Positions 45,438 through 59,037 of a DNA stretch of 64,000 bases are shown here, piece after piece. The stretch spans positions 62,001-126,000 of the forward strand of contig NZ_JAAZQD010000005.1 in the NCBI RefSeq assembly GCF_012395255.1, in the 5' to 3' direction. The translations under genes were made by a program, and so were the position numbers. The notes below the pieces were generated by a model that was not told the DNA's origin, did no database searches, and was given only the letters and a program-made list of their open reading frames with translations. This DNA comes from Oleiagrimonas citrea (GTDB lineage: Bacteria > Pseudomonadota > Gammaproteobacteria > Xanthomonadales > Rhodanobacteraceae). Every line of letters starts with the position of its first letter. The first letter of the stretch is position 1.

Positions 45438-45508
45438 TTTTTAACTTGACCGTGGCCTGGTGATGCGCGGGCCGCGCCGAAAAGTGCGGCCGCTTCCAGG
45501 AGAACCGC

Positions 45509-45871
45509 GTGCTTAACAGCCTCGCCGCCGGTCGTCGTCTCGCCTTGCGCCTTGTTCTATGGCAGCTCGGCGTGGCAGCGATGGCGGGTTTCATCTTTCT
45601 GATACAGGGCCGGCGGGCTGCGCTCGCCGCTCTGGCCGGCGCCCTTGTCGTGGCGCTGGGCAACGCGCTCGCGGGGGCGCGTGCATTCAGTCCGGGTGGA
45701 GCGGGAGTGGCTCTGGCGCGGTTGATCCTGGGGACGCTGCTGAAGTGGGCCGTGGTCTTCACGGGGGTTTACGTAATAATGGTGCGCTGGCAGTTACCGC
45801 CGGCGCCTGCGATAGCGGGACTGATCATGGCCGTGCTGGTCAATCTGTTCGCGCTCCGATTCAAGCAATAA
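45509..45871 (+). CDS. atpI: ATP synthase protein I
   Basis: 120 residues from a GTG at 45509 (AGGAGAA 6 nt upstream). Small membrane protein with four hydrophobic helices, the first product of the atp operon, thought to help assemble the c-ring. Ends 3 nt before the atpB start. Confidence 0.88.
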   Translation: MLNSLAAGRRLALRLVLWQLGVAAMAGFIFLIQGRRAALAALAGALVVALGNALAGARAFSPGGAGVALARLILGTLLKWAVVFTGVYVIMVRWQLPPAPAIAGLIMAVLVNLFALRFKQ

Positions 45872-46699
<828 letters not shown>

Positions 46700-46719
46700 G
46701 CATTACGTTCAACCCTTAA

Positions 46720-47055
<336 letters not shown>

Positions 47056-47063
47056 CGGCCTGA

Positions 47064-47097
47064 ACCGCACGACGTCGAACTTGCGACGTCGTGCGGT
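47064..47097 (+). other. 14-bp hairpin between atpE and atpF
   Basis: ACCGCACGACGTCG and CGACGTCGTGCGGT pair perfectly with a 6-nt loop. No T run follows, so it is more likely an RNA-stabilising or processing element at the atpE 3' end than a terminator. Confidence 0.7.
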
Positions 47098-47155
47098 ACG
47101 CATGTGTGCCTCGGCGCGCAGGTTCATGATTTTTCCTATCCACAGGTAGCGAGCG

Positions 47156-47626
47156 ATGGAATTCAACGCGACCCTGATCGGCGAAATGATCGCTTTCGCC
47201 ATCCTGATCTGGTTCAGCGTCCAGTTCATCTGGCCGCACATCAACAATGCGATCGAAGAACGGCAGAAGAAGATCGCCGACGGTCTGGCCGCCGCCGAGA
47301 AGGCGCGAGCCGAACTGAAGGATGCCGACGCCCGCGTCGCCGACGAGATCAAGAAGGCCCGCGTGCAGGCTTCCGAGATCATCGACAAGGCGCAGCAGCA
47401 GGCCAATCAGATCCTCGACAAGGCCCGTGCCGACGCCGTCACCGAGATCAATCGCCAGAAGGCGATGGCCGAGGAGGAGATCGCCTCCATGGCCGAGCGT
47501 GCCCGCGTCGAACTGCGCGAGCAGGTCGGTTCGCTGGCGGTCAAGGGCGCCGAGAAGATTGTGCAGCGTGAAATCGACGCCGGCACGCACAAGGCGCTGC
47601 TGGATCAGCTGGCGGCGGAAATCTGA
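47156..47626 (+). CDS. atpF: ATP synthase F0 subunit b
   Basis: 156 residues. One N-terminal helix ([22 protein letters not shown]) and a long charged coiled coil from about residue 35, the peripheral stator stalk. Its TGA overlaps the next ATG by one base. Confidence 0.96.
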   Translation: MEFNATLIGEMIAFAILIWFSVQFIWPHINNAIEERQKKIADGLAAAEKARAELKDADARVADEIKKARVQASEIIDKAQQQANQILDKARADAVTEINRQKAMAEEEIASMAERARVELREQVGSLAVKGAEKIVQREIDAGTHKALLDQLAAEI

Positions 47627-48156
47627 TGGAAGCGCTCACGCTCGCCCGTCCGTACGCCCGCGCCGCCTTCGAGCTGGCGCAGGAGAAAGGCACGCTGAAC
47701 GAGTGGTCGCAGGCGTTGGCCTTTGCCGCCGCCGTGGCTTCGGACCCGCGGATCGCCGCCCTGTGCAGCGATCCGCGCGTCGAGGATGCACAGCTCGTGG
47801 CCATGCACCTGCCGGCCGAAATCGGTGAAGACGCACTGTTTGCGCGTTTTCTCGCCGAGATGGCGGCGCATGGCCGCATGCATCTGCTGGTCGAGGTGCA
47901 GGCGCTGTTCGACGCACTCAAGCGTGAATCCGAATCGGTCCTCAAGGTCCGCGTGACCAGCGCCATGGCGCTGGACGATGCGCAGACCGAACAGCTCAAG
48001 GCTTCGCTCAAGCGCCGCTATCAGCGCGAGATCGACATCGCCGCCGACGTCGATCCGGCCCTTCTGGCCGGAATCATCATCGACACCGGCGAGCAGGTGA
48101 TCGACGGTTCCGCGCGCGGCCGCCTGCAGCGACTGGCCTCCGCCCTGACTCATTAA
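47626..48156 (+). CDS. atpH: ATP synthase F1 subunit delta
   Basis: 176 residues. N-terminal six-helix domain (LARPYARAAFELAQEKGTL) that binds the top of alpha3beta3, and a C-terminal region ending IDGSARGRLQRLASALTH, conserved in the family. Joins F1 to the b stalk. Coupled to atpF. Confidence 0.96.
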   Translation: MEALTLARPYARAAFELAQEKGTLNEWSQALAFAAAVASDPRIAALCSDPRVEDAQLVAMHLPAEIGEDALFARFLAEMAAHGRMHLLVEVQALFDALKRESESVLKVRVTSAMALDDAQTEQLKASLKRRYQREIDIAADVDPALLAGIIIDTGEQVIDGSARGRLQRLASALTH

Positions 48157-48183
48157 AAGCATCGAGATCGCCGGGAAACAACT

Positions 48184-49731
<1,548 letters not shown>

Positions 49732-49798
49732 GTCGCCCGCGCCGCCGATCACCGTCGGCGGCGCGACGCACGTGTAGCGAAAACAGCGAGCGAAGAAG

Positions 49799-50719
49799 AT
49801 GGCAAGCGGACGCGAAATCAAAACCAAGATCAAGAGCACGCAGAACATGCGCAAGGTGACGCGTGCGCTGGAAATGGTCTCGGCCTCCAAGATCCGCAAG
49901 GCGCAGGACCGCATGAAGGCGTCGCGTCCGTATGCGCACGCCATGCGCAACGTGATCGCGCACGTGGCCGCGGCCAACACCGAAGTGCGTCATCCGTTCC
50001 TGGTCGAGCGCGAGCAGGTCAAGCGCGTGGGCTACGTCATCGTCGCCACCGACCGCGGCCTGTGCGGCGGACTCAACGCCAACCTGTTCCGCAAGACCCT
50101 GATGGAAATCAAGGAGTGGCAGGCCAAGGGAGTGGAAGTGGACATGGTCGTGATCGGCCAGAAGGCGGTGCAGTTCTTCCGCCGCATCGCGTCCATCAAC
50201 CTGCTGGGCACGGCCACGCACCTGGGCGAGCGTCCGCGCATGGAGCAGCTGATCGGCGTGATCAAGGTCATGCTGGATGCCTACACCGAGGGCAAGCTGG
50301 ATCGCGTGATCCTGGGCTACAACGACTTCCTCAACACCATGGTGCAGAAGCCGCGCCTGGACGCGATGCTGCCGCTGCCGGTGGCCGCCGAGGAAATTGT
50401 GGCGCGTCAGGAAGAGGGCGAAGGCGACACGGTGCAGGCCATCGACGTCAAGCGCGAGCACGACTGGGACTACCTCTACGAGCCGGACGCCGAGGCCGTA
50501 CTCGAGCATGTGCTGACCCGTTACGTCGAGTCGCTGGTGTATCAGGCCACGCTGGAGAACCTGGCCAGCGAGCACGCCGCGCGCATGGTCGCCATGAAGA
50601 GCGCATCCGACAACGCGAACAAGGTGATCGACGAACTGACGCTGGTCTACAACAAGGCCCGTCAGGCCGCCATCACCCAGGAAATTTCGGAAATCGTCGG
50701 TGGCGCGGCCGCCGTCTGA
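49799..50719 (+). CDS. atpG: ATP synthase F1 subunit gamma
   Basis: 306 residues, somewhat longer than E. coli's 287 because of an acidic insertion near 205-225 ([16 protein letters not shown]). N-terminal [21 protein letters not shown] and C-terminal coiled coil ([18 protein letters not shown]) form the rotor shaft. Starts 67 nt after atpA. Confidence 0.97.
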   Translation: MASGREIKTKIKSTQNMRKVTRALEMVSASKIRKAQDRMKASRPYAHAMRNVIAHVAAANTEVRHPFLVEREQVKRVGYVIVATDRGLCGGLNANLFRKTLMEIKEWQAKGVEVDMVVIGQKAVQFFRRIASINLLGTATHLGERPRMEQLIGVIKVMLDAYTEGKLDRVILGYNDFLNTMVQKPRLDAMLPLPVAAEEIVARQEEGEGDTVQAIDVKREHDWDYLYEPDAEAVLEHVLTRYVESLVYQATLENLASEHAARMVAMKSASDNANKVIDELTLVYNKARQAAITQEISEIVGGAAAV

Positions 50720-52264
<1,545 letters not shown>

Positions 52265-52284
52265 ACCCGCACGGGAGAAGCTAG

Positions 52285-52707
52285 ATGACCACCATCCGTT
52301 GCGACATCGTCAGCGCCGAAGCCGAGATCTTTCACGGCGAGGCGACCCTGGTGATCGCCACCGGCGAGCAGGGCGAGCTGGGTATCGCGCCGCGTCATGC
52401 GCCGCTGATCACCCGTCTCAAGGCCGGGCACGTCGAAGTGATCCAGGAAAACGGCGAACGTCAGTCGTTCTACGTCTCTGGCGGCATCCTTGAGGTGCAG
52501 CCGCAGGTGGTCACGGTGCTGGCCGATGCGGCCGCACGCGCCGACGACCTCGACGAGGCGGCGGCACAGGCCGCCAAGGAAGAGGCCGAGAAGGCGCTGG
52601 CCGACCGCACCGACGCCATGGAAGTGGCCGAGGCGCAGGCCAAGCTGGCCGAGGCCATGGCGCAGTTGCAGGCGCTGGAGCGCATGCGCCGTAACCTCAA
52701 GCACTGA
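52285..52707 (+). CDS. atpC: ATP synthase F1 subunit epsilon
   Basis: 140 residues. N-terminal beta-sandwich ([45 protein letters not shown] in family order) and C-terminal helical hairpin that inhibits hydrolysis. Last gene of the operon. Confidence 0.97.
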   Translation: MTTIRCDIVSAEAEIFHGEATLVIATGEQGELGIAPRHAPLITRLKAGHVEVIQENGERQSFYVSGGILEVQPQVVTVLADAAARADDLDEAAAQAAKEEAEKALADRTDAMEVAEAQAKLAEAMAQLQALERMRRNLKH

Positions 52708-52745
52708 AGACCCGGCGCCGGCGATTCAATGCCGGGTGCCGAATG

Positions 52746-52782
52746 AAAACCGCCAGTCTCCGCAGGGAGCTGGCGGTTTTTT
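52746..52782 (+). terminator. terminator of the atp operon
   Basis: AAAACCGCCAG and CTGGCGGTTTT form an 11-bp stem around a 13-nt loop, followed by T residues. Confidence 0.88.
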
Positions 52783-52880
52783 CATGGGTGGGATGCCAAA
52801 CACTCACCACGTCGGCGACCTGGCGGCCGATTCGACCTTGTGGCGCTTCGTGATGGAGCGCCGCGGGGCCGGATGCTCGA

Positions 52881-54236
52881 TCAATACAGCGTGGCGCCGC
52901 TGTCGTAAGCAGCGACGAATGACTGGTAGTCGTCCTTGACCTGCTGCGCGTAGTCGTCGGCGAAGGCGCGCACTTCGGCGCGGAATGCGTCGTGGTGGTG
53001 GTCGGTGATATCGGCGACTTCCTTGTCCTCGCTGTACGGGATCAGTGTGTCGTCGTAATCCTTGTCGGACAGCGCGTGCGCGCTGGCCAGTGCCTTGCCC
53101 ATGTACTCAGCAGCGGTCTCCCATTTGCCGACGCTGGTGAGCTGGGTGTAGTCGAAGTCTTCCTGGAACGGTGACTTCTCGTGCACGAAGAACGGATCGC
53201 CACCGATGGTGGTGTAGCCGGCGAGCACGTCGGCATGAGTCAGCTGCGCCTTCAGCGTGCGCACGACGCGGTAGCCCTGCTGGTTGTCGTAGGCGCTGCC
53301 GGGCATGCCGCCCGGATTGGCCAGGGCGACGTCGCTGGGCGCGGCCTGCTTCATCTCCAGAATCACATCGTCGTCGTTGCTGCTGCTCGGTCCCTCGATC
53401 AGCACCCAGTAGCGATAGCGTCCCAGGCTGCCGATGCCGGAGCCGAGCTTGGCGCGGATGTCCTTGACCGTGTAGTAGCTGCTCGCATAGCGACGCGAAC
53501 TCGGGATCGACTCGACGTAGGCGGTCATCGATGCCGCGATGGCCGCGTAGCGCGTGCTGTCGACGGTAGCCAGCTTGGCAGTGTTCTGGAAACGGCGTGC
53601 GCCGTTGTCGATTTCGGTGTACTTGTCGAGCTGGTGGCTACGCGTGTCGTCGCCGACGGCTTGGATCAGGTCCTTCACGGCGCCGCTGGTGTCGGAGGTT
53701 GTCAGACGGTAGTCCAATTCGTCGTCGTTGCCCTTGAAGTCGGTCATCTTGTCGAGATATGCCTCGACGAAGGTATCGACGATGGCGTCGCGGTCGCTGG
53801 CGCCGATGCCCATCTGCTCGGCGGCAAGCTGGATGCCGACGGCTTCGCGCCACACGTCCCAGACATACGGTCCGAAGTAGCCTTCATCGAAATCGTCGAG
53901 CGCGAACACGTCGTTGCCGTGCGAGTCGCGGAACGCGCCGAAATTCTGCAGATGCGCATCGCCGTCCAGCCACACGCGCGAGGTTGCCGTGTTGACGAAG
54001 GCCGAGCTGTGCGAGGCGACATCGCGATAGAACAGGTCGGCCGTGCCGCGATAAAAGGCGAACGGATCCGCGCTCATCTTCCGCATCTTGGTCGCCAGTT
54101 CCTGCGGCGATTGTGCCGCATAGGGATGATTGACGTGGTAGATGTCCTGGATGACGTAGTTCGATCGCGGCGCGGCGGCGTGGGCGGCGGCGCCCAGTGC
54201 GAGGCATCCTAGCAGGGTCCATGCGAGGCATTTCAT
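52881..54236 (-). CDS. secreted DUF2252-family protein
   Basis: 451 residues from an ATG at 54236 with GGAGAGACC before it. Signal peptide MKCLAWTLLGCLALGAAAHA, probably cleaved near AHA-AAP. The DUF2252 hallmark is present: DPFAFYRGTADLFYRDVA, VWLDGDAHLQNFGAFRDSHGN and ALDDFDEGYFGPYVWDVWR, resembling the catalytic loop of kinase-like/aminoglycoside-phosphotransferase folds. An exported kinase-like protein is unusual, and its substrate is unknown. Converges with the atp operon. Confidence 0.85.
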   Translation of the reverse strand: MKCLAWTLLGCLALGAAAHAAAPRSNYVIQDIYHVNHPYAAQSPQELATKMRKMSADPFAFYRGTADLFYRDVASHSSAFVNTATSRVWLDGDAHLQNFGAFRDSHGNDVFALDDFDEGYFGPYVWDVWREAVGIQLAAEQMGIGASDRDAIVDTFVEAYLDKMTDFKGNDDELDYRLTTSDTSGAVKDLIQAVGDDTRSHQLDKYTEIDNGARRFQNTAKLATVDSTRYAAIAASMTAYVESIPSSRRYASSYYTVKDIRAKLGSGIGSLGRYRYWVLIEGPSSSNDDDVILEMKQAAPSDVALANPGGMPGSAYDNQQGYRVVRTLKAQLTHADVLAGYTTIGGDPFFVHEKSPFQEDFDYTQLTSVGKWETAAEYMGKALASAHALSDKDYDDTLIPYSEDKEVADITDHHHDAFRAEVRAFADDYAQQVKDDYQSFVAAYDSGATLY

Positions 54237-54400
54237 GCGGTCTCTCCATAGCGGCAATGTGCCTGGAGCATGCCCGCGGATTGTTGAGCGATGATGACGC
54301 GCTCCGCGAAGATCGCGTCATGGATGCCATCTGCGTGAGAACCGCCATGCCGCGCACATGGCATCTGGCCATGTGTGCAGCGACAGTAGCGGCGCGAGGC

Positions 54401-54913
54401 TCAGAGCCCCTGCGTACCCTTGCGCAGCCAGCGATCGATCAACAGCTTCTCATAACGCAGGTTGTCGGTGTCGGTCGGGCTCACGAGGGTCATGAAATTG
54501 GGCGAGGTCAGCTTGCGCGTACCCTCGCGCAATACCTTGCCGTTGGTATCGGTCAACGTGAAACGGAGGTCGATGCGGGGCGGATAGGTGCGTCGGATGA
54601 CGCGGATCCAGTGGCCAGCGGTGCTCATGCGCGGTTCGAAGGAGCCGGCGCGGTCGATATCCGTGATGACGATGGACAGATGCTGTCCAGGCGCGAGTAT
54701 GCGCGCGGCGCGGTGTTCGATGTAGCGCTTGAGCGAGACCAGGTAATCGTCGGCACCGGTACGTTCGGATGGCGGTGTCGTGCGGGCTTCGGTGAAGTGT
54801 GCCGGATCGTCGTAGCGGACCTGCACGGACGGTGTGTTCTGCGTTGGCGACGCGAGCGAAGCGGAGGAAATCAGCAGAAGCGCAGCAGCGAAAGCGATGC
54901 GGAAGGCGTACAT
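54401..54913 (-). CDS. secreted DUF3016-like protein
   Basis: 170 residues from an ATG at 54913. Signal peptide (MYAFRIAFAAALLLISSASLA). The mature part VQVRYDDPAHFTEA ... LSIVITDIDRAG and a TLTDTNGKVLREG strand pattern match the DUF3016 family of envelope proteins with no known function. Monocistronic, downstream of the AsmA gene on the same strand but separated by a 13-bp hairpin. Confidence 0.75.
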   Translation of the reverse strand: MYAFRIAFAAALLLISSASLASPTQNTPSVQVRYDDPAHFTEARTTPPSERTGADDYLVSLKRYIEHRAARILAPGQHLSIVITDIDRAGSFEPRMSTAGHWIRVIRRTYPPRIDLRFTLTDTNGKVLREGTRKLTSPNFMTLVSPTDTDNLRYEKLLIDRWLRKGTQGL

Positions 54914-55042
54914 GGCGGGACCTCGCACGATGGATGCAGTGCGGCCGCTCGGGACAGATCGCGGCGCCGAAGCGGCAGCGGAAACCAGTATAGGACGATC
55001 GCGATGCGCCAGCGCGCGAACGCATGTAGGCAGGCAGATCGT

Positions 55043-55075
55043 CCGTTTGGTTGCCGAGGTGAGGCAACCAAACGG
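55043..55075 (-). terminator. 13-bp hairpin after the AsmA gene
   Basis: CCGTTTGGTTGCC pairs perfectly with GGCAACCAAACGG around a 7-nt loop, 8 nt past the AsmA stop. No T run follows on the minus strand, so termination would be weak. Confidence 0.5.
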
Positions 55076-55082
55076 GTGGCTG

Positions 55083-56792
55083 TTATGGGTTCTTGCCGTC
55101 CTTCTGCTTGTCCAGCGCGCCGCGCAGCAGATTGTCGAGCACATCCTTGGTGCTTGGTTTGGAGGCCGGCTGCGGGGATGTCTTGCTGCCTTGCGTCGTG
55201 CCGCCTCCCAGACCCGAGCGGAGCAGGCCGGCGACGGCGCTGGGATCGAGCCGGAACTTCGGGTCGCTGGCGGTGCCGCCGACATGCACACCGATGCCAC
55301 TCTGGCTGCTGCCGCCGAGAAGGCCGCCGAGCACACGCCCGGCCTTCGACTGGCTGAGCAGCTTGCCGGATGCGGCGTTGCTGGCCAGGTTCTGATCCAG
55401 CTTCACCAGCATGTCGAAATCGAGCGCGCCACTGGCTGCCATGCGACCTTTCCCGGCCATATTGCCCAGCCCCTGGATCGTGGCCTTGGCCGGGTCGGCG
55501 CGAATGCCGCTCGGGGCAATCACCAGGCTGGCTTCAGCCTGCTCGATCACCGTGTCCTGTGGTGCATTGATGCCGGCCAGCGACAGCGCACCGCCGAGCT
55601 TGCGGCCAAGGCTGTAGCCGGCCAGACGCGTGTTGTCGGCGCGGACCGGGCCGCTGATGACCAGGGCGTCGATCGGGCCGCGCACACGCAGATCCAGGTT
55701 CAGCGTGCCGCCACTCAGACGCGAATCCTTCGGCAGCACGACGCCGAAAGCCGGTAGCAGCGGTTGCAGGTCATCGATGGGCAGTTTGCTGCCGCGCATG
55801 CGCAGATTGACTTGCATGACCTTGCCGCGGCTGTCGAAGCGGCCGTCCAGGGCGAGTCGGGCCTTGCCCGTGCCGAGCGTCGTGTTGCTGATGGTGCCGG
55901 TTCCGCCGGCGAGTTTGTAGTTCGCTTCGTAGTCGAGGCGGATCGGACGTGGGGCGGGTGATCCGGACGCGACCAGCTGCAGCTTGCGGGCGTCGATGCG
56001 GCCTTTCGAATGCAGCACGCCCTGGCGCGAGGCGATCTGCGTGTCGAGGTCGAGGATGCCGCCGACGCCATCGCTCTTGCTCATGATACCGGCGGCGACC
56101 AGGTCGAGTTGTTTCATGACCAGGTGCGCCTTGAGCGGCGTCTGCGCTGCGTTGCCGGCGTTCCAGGGGCCGAGATCGCCGTCCAGTTGCAGCGTTCCGC
56201 CACCGGCGATGTCGGCGCGCATCGAGAACGGAAAGGCGGCGTCAGTGGCAATGCGGTCGGCGCTAAGCTGGACGTGACTGTAGGTGCGCGAGTCGCCAAC
56301 GGCGCGAATCAGTTCGATGCGGCCGTCGCGGATGCGCAGGCTGTCCACGCGCAACGCCGGCACGCTGTCGGAGGTAGCGGTGTCTTTCGGCGGCGAGGCA
56401 TCGCCGGCACCGAGGCTGGCGAAATTCCATCGCCCTGCGCGGTTCTCGCGCAGGTGCACGTAGGGGCGGTCCAGCGTCAGCGAAGTGATGTGGAGGTCGC
56501 GATGGACGATCAGCGGCCACAGGCGCACACCCACGGCCAGCGATTTCGCACTGACGAACGGCTGCTTGCCGAAGGCGGGATCGTCGCCGATGGTGATGTC
56601 GTCGGCGTCGAGCGAGCCGGACAGCACCGAGACATGCAGCTTGCCCAGCGTCACTTTGCGCCCCATCGCCTGGCTGAGCGAGGCCTGGATCTGCGGGCGG
56701 AAGTGATTGGCGTCGACCAGCAGCAGCGCTCCAGCGCCGAGTATCAGGACACCGAGAACCACGGCGACGAGAACAATCAACAGACGTTTCAT
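55083..56792 (-). CDS. AsmA-family envelope protein
   Basis: 569 residues from an ATG at 56792. N-terminal helix (LLIVLVAVVLGVLILGAGALLLV) then VDANHFRPQIQASLSQAMGRKVTLGKLHVSVLSG, the AsmA N-terminal motif. The rest is a beta-rich periplasmic body with AsmA_2-type repeats. A glycine-rich stretch lies near residues 500-530, and the tail is Lys/Asp-rich. AsmA-like proteins bridge inner and outer membranes and carry phospholipids. Only one such gene is here. Confidence 0.88.
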   Translation of the reverse strand: MKRLLIVLVAVVLGVLILGAGALLLVDANHFRPQIQASLSQAMGRKVTLGKLHVSVLSGSLDADDITIGDDPAFGKQPFVSAKSLAVGVRLWPLIVHRDLHITSLTLDRPYVHLRENRAGRWNFASLGAGDASPPKDTATSDSVPALRVDSLRIRDGRIELIRAVGDSRTYSHVQLSADRIATDAAFPFSMRADIAGGGTLQLDGDLGPWNAGNAAQTPLKAHLVMKQLDLVAAGIMSKSDGVGGILDLDTQIASRQGVLHSKGRIDARKLQLVASGSPAPRPIRLDYEANYKLAGGTGTISNTTLGTGKARLALDGRFDSRGKVMQVNLRMRGSKLPIDDLQPLLPAFGVVLPKDSRLSGGTLNLDLRVRGPIDALVISGPVRADNTRLAGYSLGRKLGGALSLAGINAPQDTVIEQAEASLVIAPSGIRADPAKATIQGLGNMAGKGRMAASGALDFDMLVKLDQNLASNAASGKLLSQSKAGRVLGGLLGGSSQSGIGVHVGGTASDPKFRLDPSAVAGLLRSGLGGGTTQGSKTSPQPASKPSTKDVLDNLLRGALDKQKDGKNP

Positions 56793-56880
56793 GAGGCGCC
56801 TCCGGTCAGCATCGGCACAATGTGCGCAGGCCACTCATGCTAGTGCGCGTGCGGAGAAGAAGCGAATTCGTGCCGCACGG

Positions 56881-56912
56881 AAAAAGGAAAAGCCCCGAGA
56901 AGGGGCTTTTCC
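56881..56912 (-). terminator. terminator of the glycoside hydrolase gene
   Basis: GGAAAAGCCCC-TTCTC-GGGGCTTTTCC with five T after it on the minus strand. Confidence 0.85.
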
Positions 56913-56938
56913 GAGGGGTTACTGACCGGAGCAGTGGT

Positions 56939-57907
56939 TTACTGCGGCGCCGGTAGCGTCGAGATGGTCTGGTCCAGCAGCTGCCAGTACTTGCCGGTGT
57001 ACGGCACCATCTCCTCGGCGTAGTACCACCAGAACACGCCGCCGACGTAGCGCGGATTCTGGATCTTGCCGAGCATCGTGTAGTACGTCGTCAGCAGATT
57101 CGACTGGATCGACCAGGCGGCCTTCTTCTGCGAAGTGCCCATCTCGCCGAAGCCCAGCTTGGCATTCGGGAACAGGTTGCCCAGGGTGTCGAAATCGGTG
57201 TTCCACGACGGGTTCAGGTTGGGGCAGTCCTTGTACGGGTAGTAGCTGAAGAAGGCATAGTCGGCCTGGTTGCGCACTGTGGCGGACAGGAACGAGGCCG
57301 GCCAGGTGTGCCAGTCGTCGACCGGCTTCTCCCAGCAGTTGGTGCCCTTGCCATCGTCGTTGTAGTACAGCGTGATGGCGGTCTTGCCACCGGCGTTCTT
57401 GACGATGGTGTTGGCGGCGTCGACCATCTGGCCGATTTCGGCCTCTTCGGCGTTGACGGTGGCGTTGCTGCCGTTCGGATTGGCGCGCAGCCATTCGCCG
57501 TTGATCTCATTGGCGATTTCCCACACGTCGACGACATCGCCGAGTTCGTTGACCAGCTCCTGGGTGCGCGCCTTGTAGGTCGCCAGGTCGGTCGGGAAGT
57601 AGTACGAATCCATCACTTCGCCCATCACGTAGGCGTGCTTGTGCAGCTTGACCAGCTTGCGGCGATAGTCGGAGGCAGGCGTGCCCATGTCGAACACCAC
57701 GCGGACGGTGGGCTTGTATGGCAGGTTTTCCAGCGACACGAGCGTCTTGTGGAAATGCGACATGGTGTCGAGCGTCACGCCGTAGATCGGCGTCTTCAGC
57801 GGCACGGGCGCGGCGCTGGCGGAAGTAGCGAACAGGCTGCAGAACGCGAGCAGGGCAGCGCTGGCCAGGAAGGGTAGAAATGTTTTTCTCGGTAGTGCGG
57901 AATGCAT
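56939..57907 (-). CDS. secreted clan-A-like glycoside hydrolase
   Basis: 322 residues. Signal peptide about 33 residues (ending ATSASAA). TIM-barrel hydrolase signatures of clan GH-A: VWEIANEINGEW with Asn133-Glu134 as acid/base, and GFGEMGTS with Glu255 as likely nucleophile. YYPYKDCP and HTWPASFL may line the cleft. The substrate (a plant or microbial polysaccharide) cannot be named from sequence. The nearest promoter I see is about 265 nt upstream of the ATG, giving an unusually long leader. Confidence 0.8.
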   Translation of the reverse strand: MHSALPRKTFLPFLASAALLAFCSLFATSASAAPVPLKTPIYGVTLDTMSHFHKTLVSLENLPYKPTVRVVFDMGTPASDYRRKLVKLHKHAYVMGEVMDSYYFPTDLATYKARTQELVNELGDVVDVWEIANEINGEWLRANPNGSNATVNAEEAEIGQMVDAANTIVKNAGGKTAITLYYNDDGKGTNCWEKPVDDWHTWPASFLSATVRNQADYAFFSYYPYKDCPNLNPSWNTDFDTLGNLFPNAKLGFGEMGTSQKKAAWSIQSNLLTTYYTMLGKIQNPRYVGGVFWWYYAEEMVPYTGKYWQLLDQTISTLPAPQ

Positions 57908-58449
57908 GATCGATAGACCTTCGAGCTTGGGTGGGCCGTCCTGGCCCGATTCGGGAAGGCGCGCGGCGGTCCGCCGCGGGCCGAACGGCAGCGTCGGCGT
58001 CGCGACAACGCGACGTCGTGAGCTGGAAGTGCCTTTCCGGGCACGTGATGAAAGTTCGTCCCTACGAGAACCTGCACGCCGGTCAGGGCCGGGCGGAGGT
58101 CACGGTCAGCGATCGGTACACGGTCTATGACGTTCGACCAGTTCCGGTGTGCGGAACCCGGTGTGGGAACGTCCCCTCCCATATAGAAGGCGTCTCGATA
58201 AATGTTAAGTCAAATCAATCATCTGACTTGCGCTGACTTCGCCACTATCCCAGATCGAAAGTTAGCCGAACATGAATTTCACGTCAGAATCGTGCATAGG
58301 ACATAGACCATAAGATATAGGCAGGGGGCGCCATCGATGGATTCATGATTGGGAGCACGGAACGGGTTTTTGGAGTGAGGATTGAATGCTATATCTGGGG
58401 CATCCTGCGGGTGTCGACAATGCCGCGGGCAGGGTGAAGGGGAGAACGA
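57908..58449. other. divergent intergenic region with long leader
   Basis: About 540 nt without a convincing gene. The left half is GC-rich and has small hairpins at 57962-57978 and 57998-58015, the latter CGTCGCG-ACAA-CGCGACG. The right part (58180-58340) is AT-rich and holds the minus-strand promoter TTAACA-N17-TATATG. No known riboswitch was recognised. Confidence 0.55.
58180..58208 (-). promoter_or_regulatory. promoter of the glycoside hydrolase gene
   Basis: On the minus strand TTAACA (58208-58203), 17 nt, TATATG (58185-58180), about 270 nt before the ATG. Confidence 0.5.
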
Positions 58450-59037
58450 ATGAATGTGATCTATTCGATGGGGGCGATGTTGGGGGTGGCCTCGGTGCTG
58501 GCGGCGTGCAGTACTTCCCAGCCGCGACCGCTGCCGCAGAAACCGGCTGCGCACGGTCAGGTGCGTTACGAAGCCGTGGTCGATAAGCATCTGAAGCACT
58601 ACACGCTGTCTTCCGGGCAGACGACCGTGGCACCGGCGCAACGCCCGGATAATCCGGCTCCGGTCTATCCGGCATCTCTGGTGGCGCGCAAGTTGCCGCC
58701 GGTCCAGGTTTCGGCGTTGCTGATCGTCGATGCGGAGGGGCGCGTCGAGGACGTGCGCATCGCGTCGGAAGCCAGCGACGATCCCGAACAGCGGGAATTC
58801 GATGCCGCGGTCCGCGCCGCGGCGATGCAATGGCGGTTCACGCCATTGCGTATTGCCACCTGGGTCGAGGATGCGCAGGGCAACTCCCACCGTGAAACGG
58901 CCGCCGCCAAGCCATTCAGTCAGCGCTATCGCTTCCAGTTCGAGATTCGCGACGGCAAGCCTGTGGTCAGCGCCGGGGCACCACCGCGCACGCAGGGTAT
59001 CGAGCGACTCAGCGATAGACCCACTGTCGGCAACTGA
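58450..59037 (+). CDS. lipoprotein with TonB-like C-terminal domain
   Basis: 195 residues. Signal peptide with lipobox VLAAC (Cys20). The C-terminal region has the TonB_C pattern: VYPASLVARKLPPVQVSALLIVDAEGRVEDVRI ... FDAAVRAAAMQWRFTPL. A TonB domain on a lipoprotein, without the usual N-terminal helix and proline-rich spacer, cannot span to ExbBD as normal TonB does; it may interact with a receptor or act in envelope sensing. Its 3' end overlaps the converging GtrA gene by 29 nt. Confidence 0.78.
   Translation: MNVIYSMGAMLGVASVLAACSTSQPRPLPQKPAAHGQVRYEAVVDKHLKHYTLSSGQTTVAPAQRPDNPAPVYPASLVARKLPPVQVSALLIVDAEGRVEDVRIASEASDDPEQREFDAAVRAAAMQWRFTPLRIATWVEDAQGNSHRETAAAKPFSQRYRFQFEIRDGKPVVSAGAPPRTQGIERLSDRPTVGN

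Noticed and set aside
57908-58200. c-di-GMP or other named riboswitch in the glycoside hydrolase leader
   Set aside because: Hairpins are present, but no conserved motif of a known class was found.
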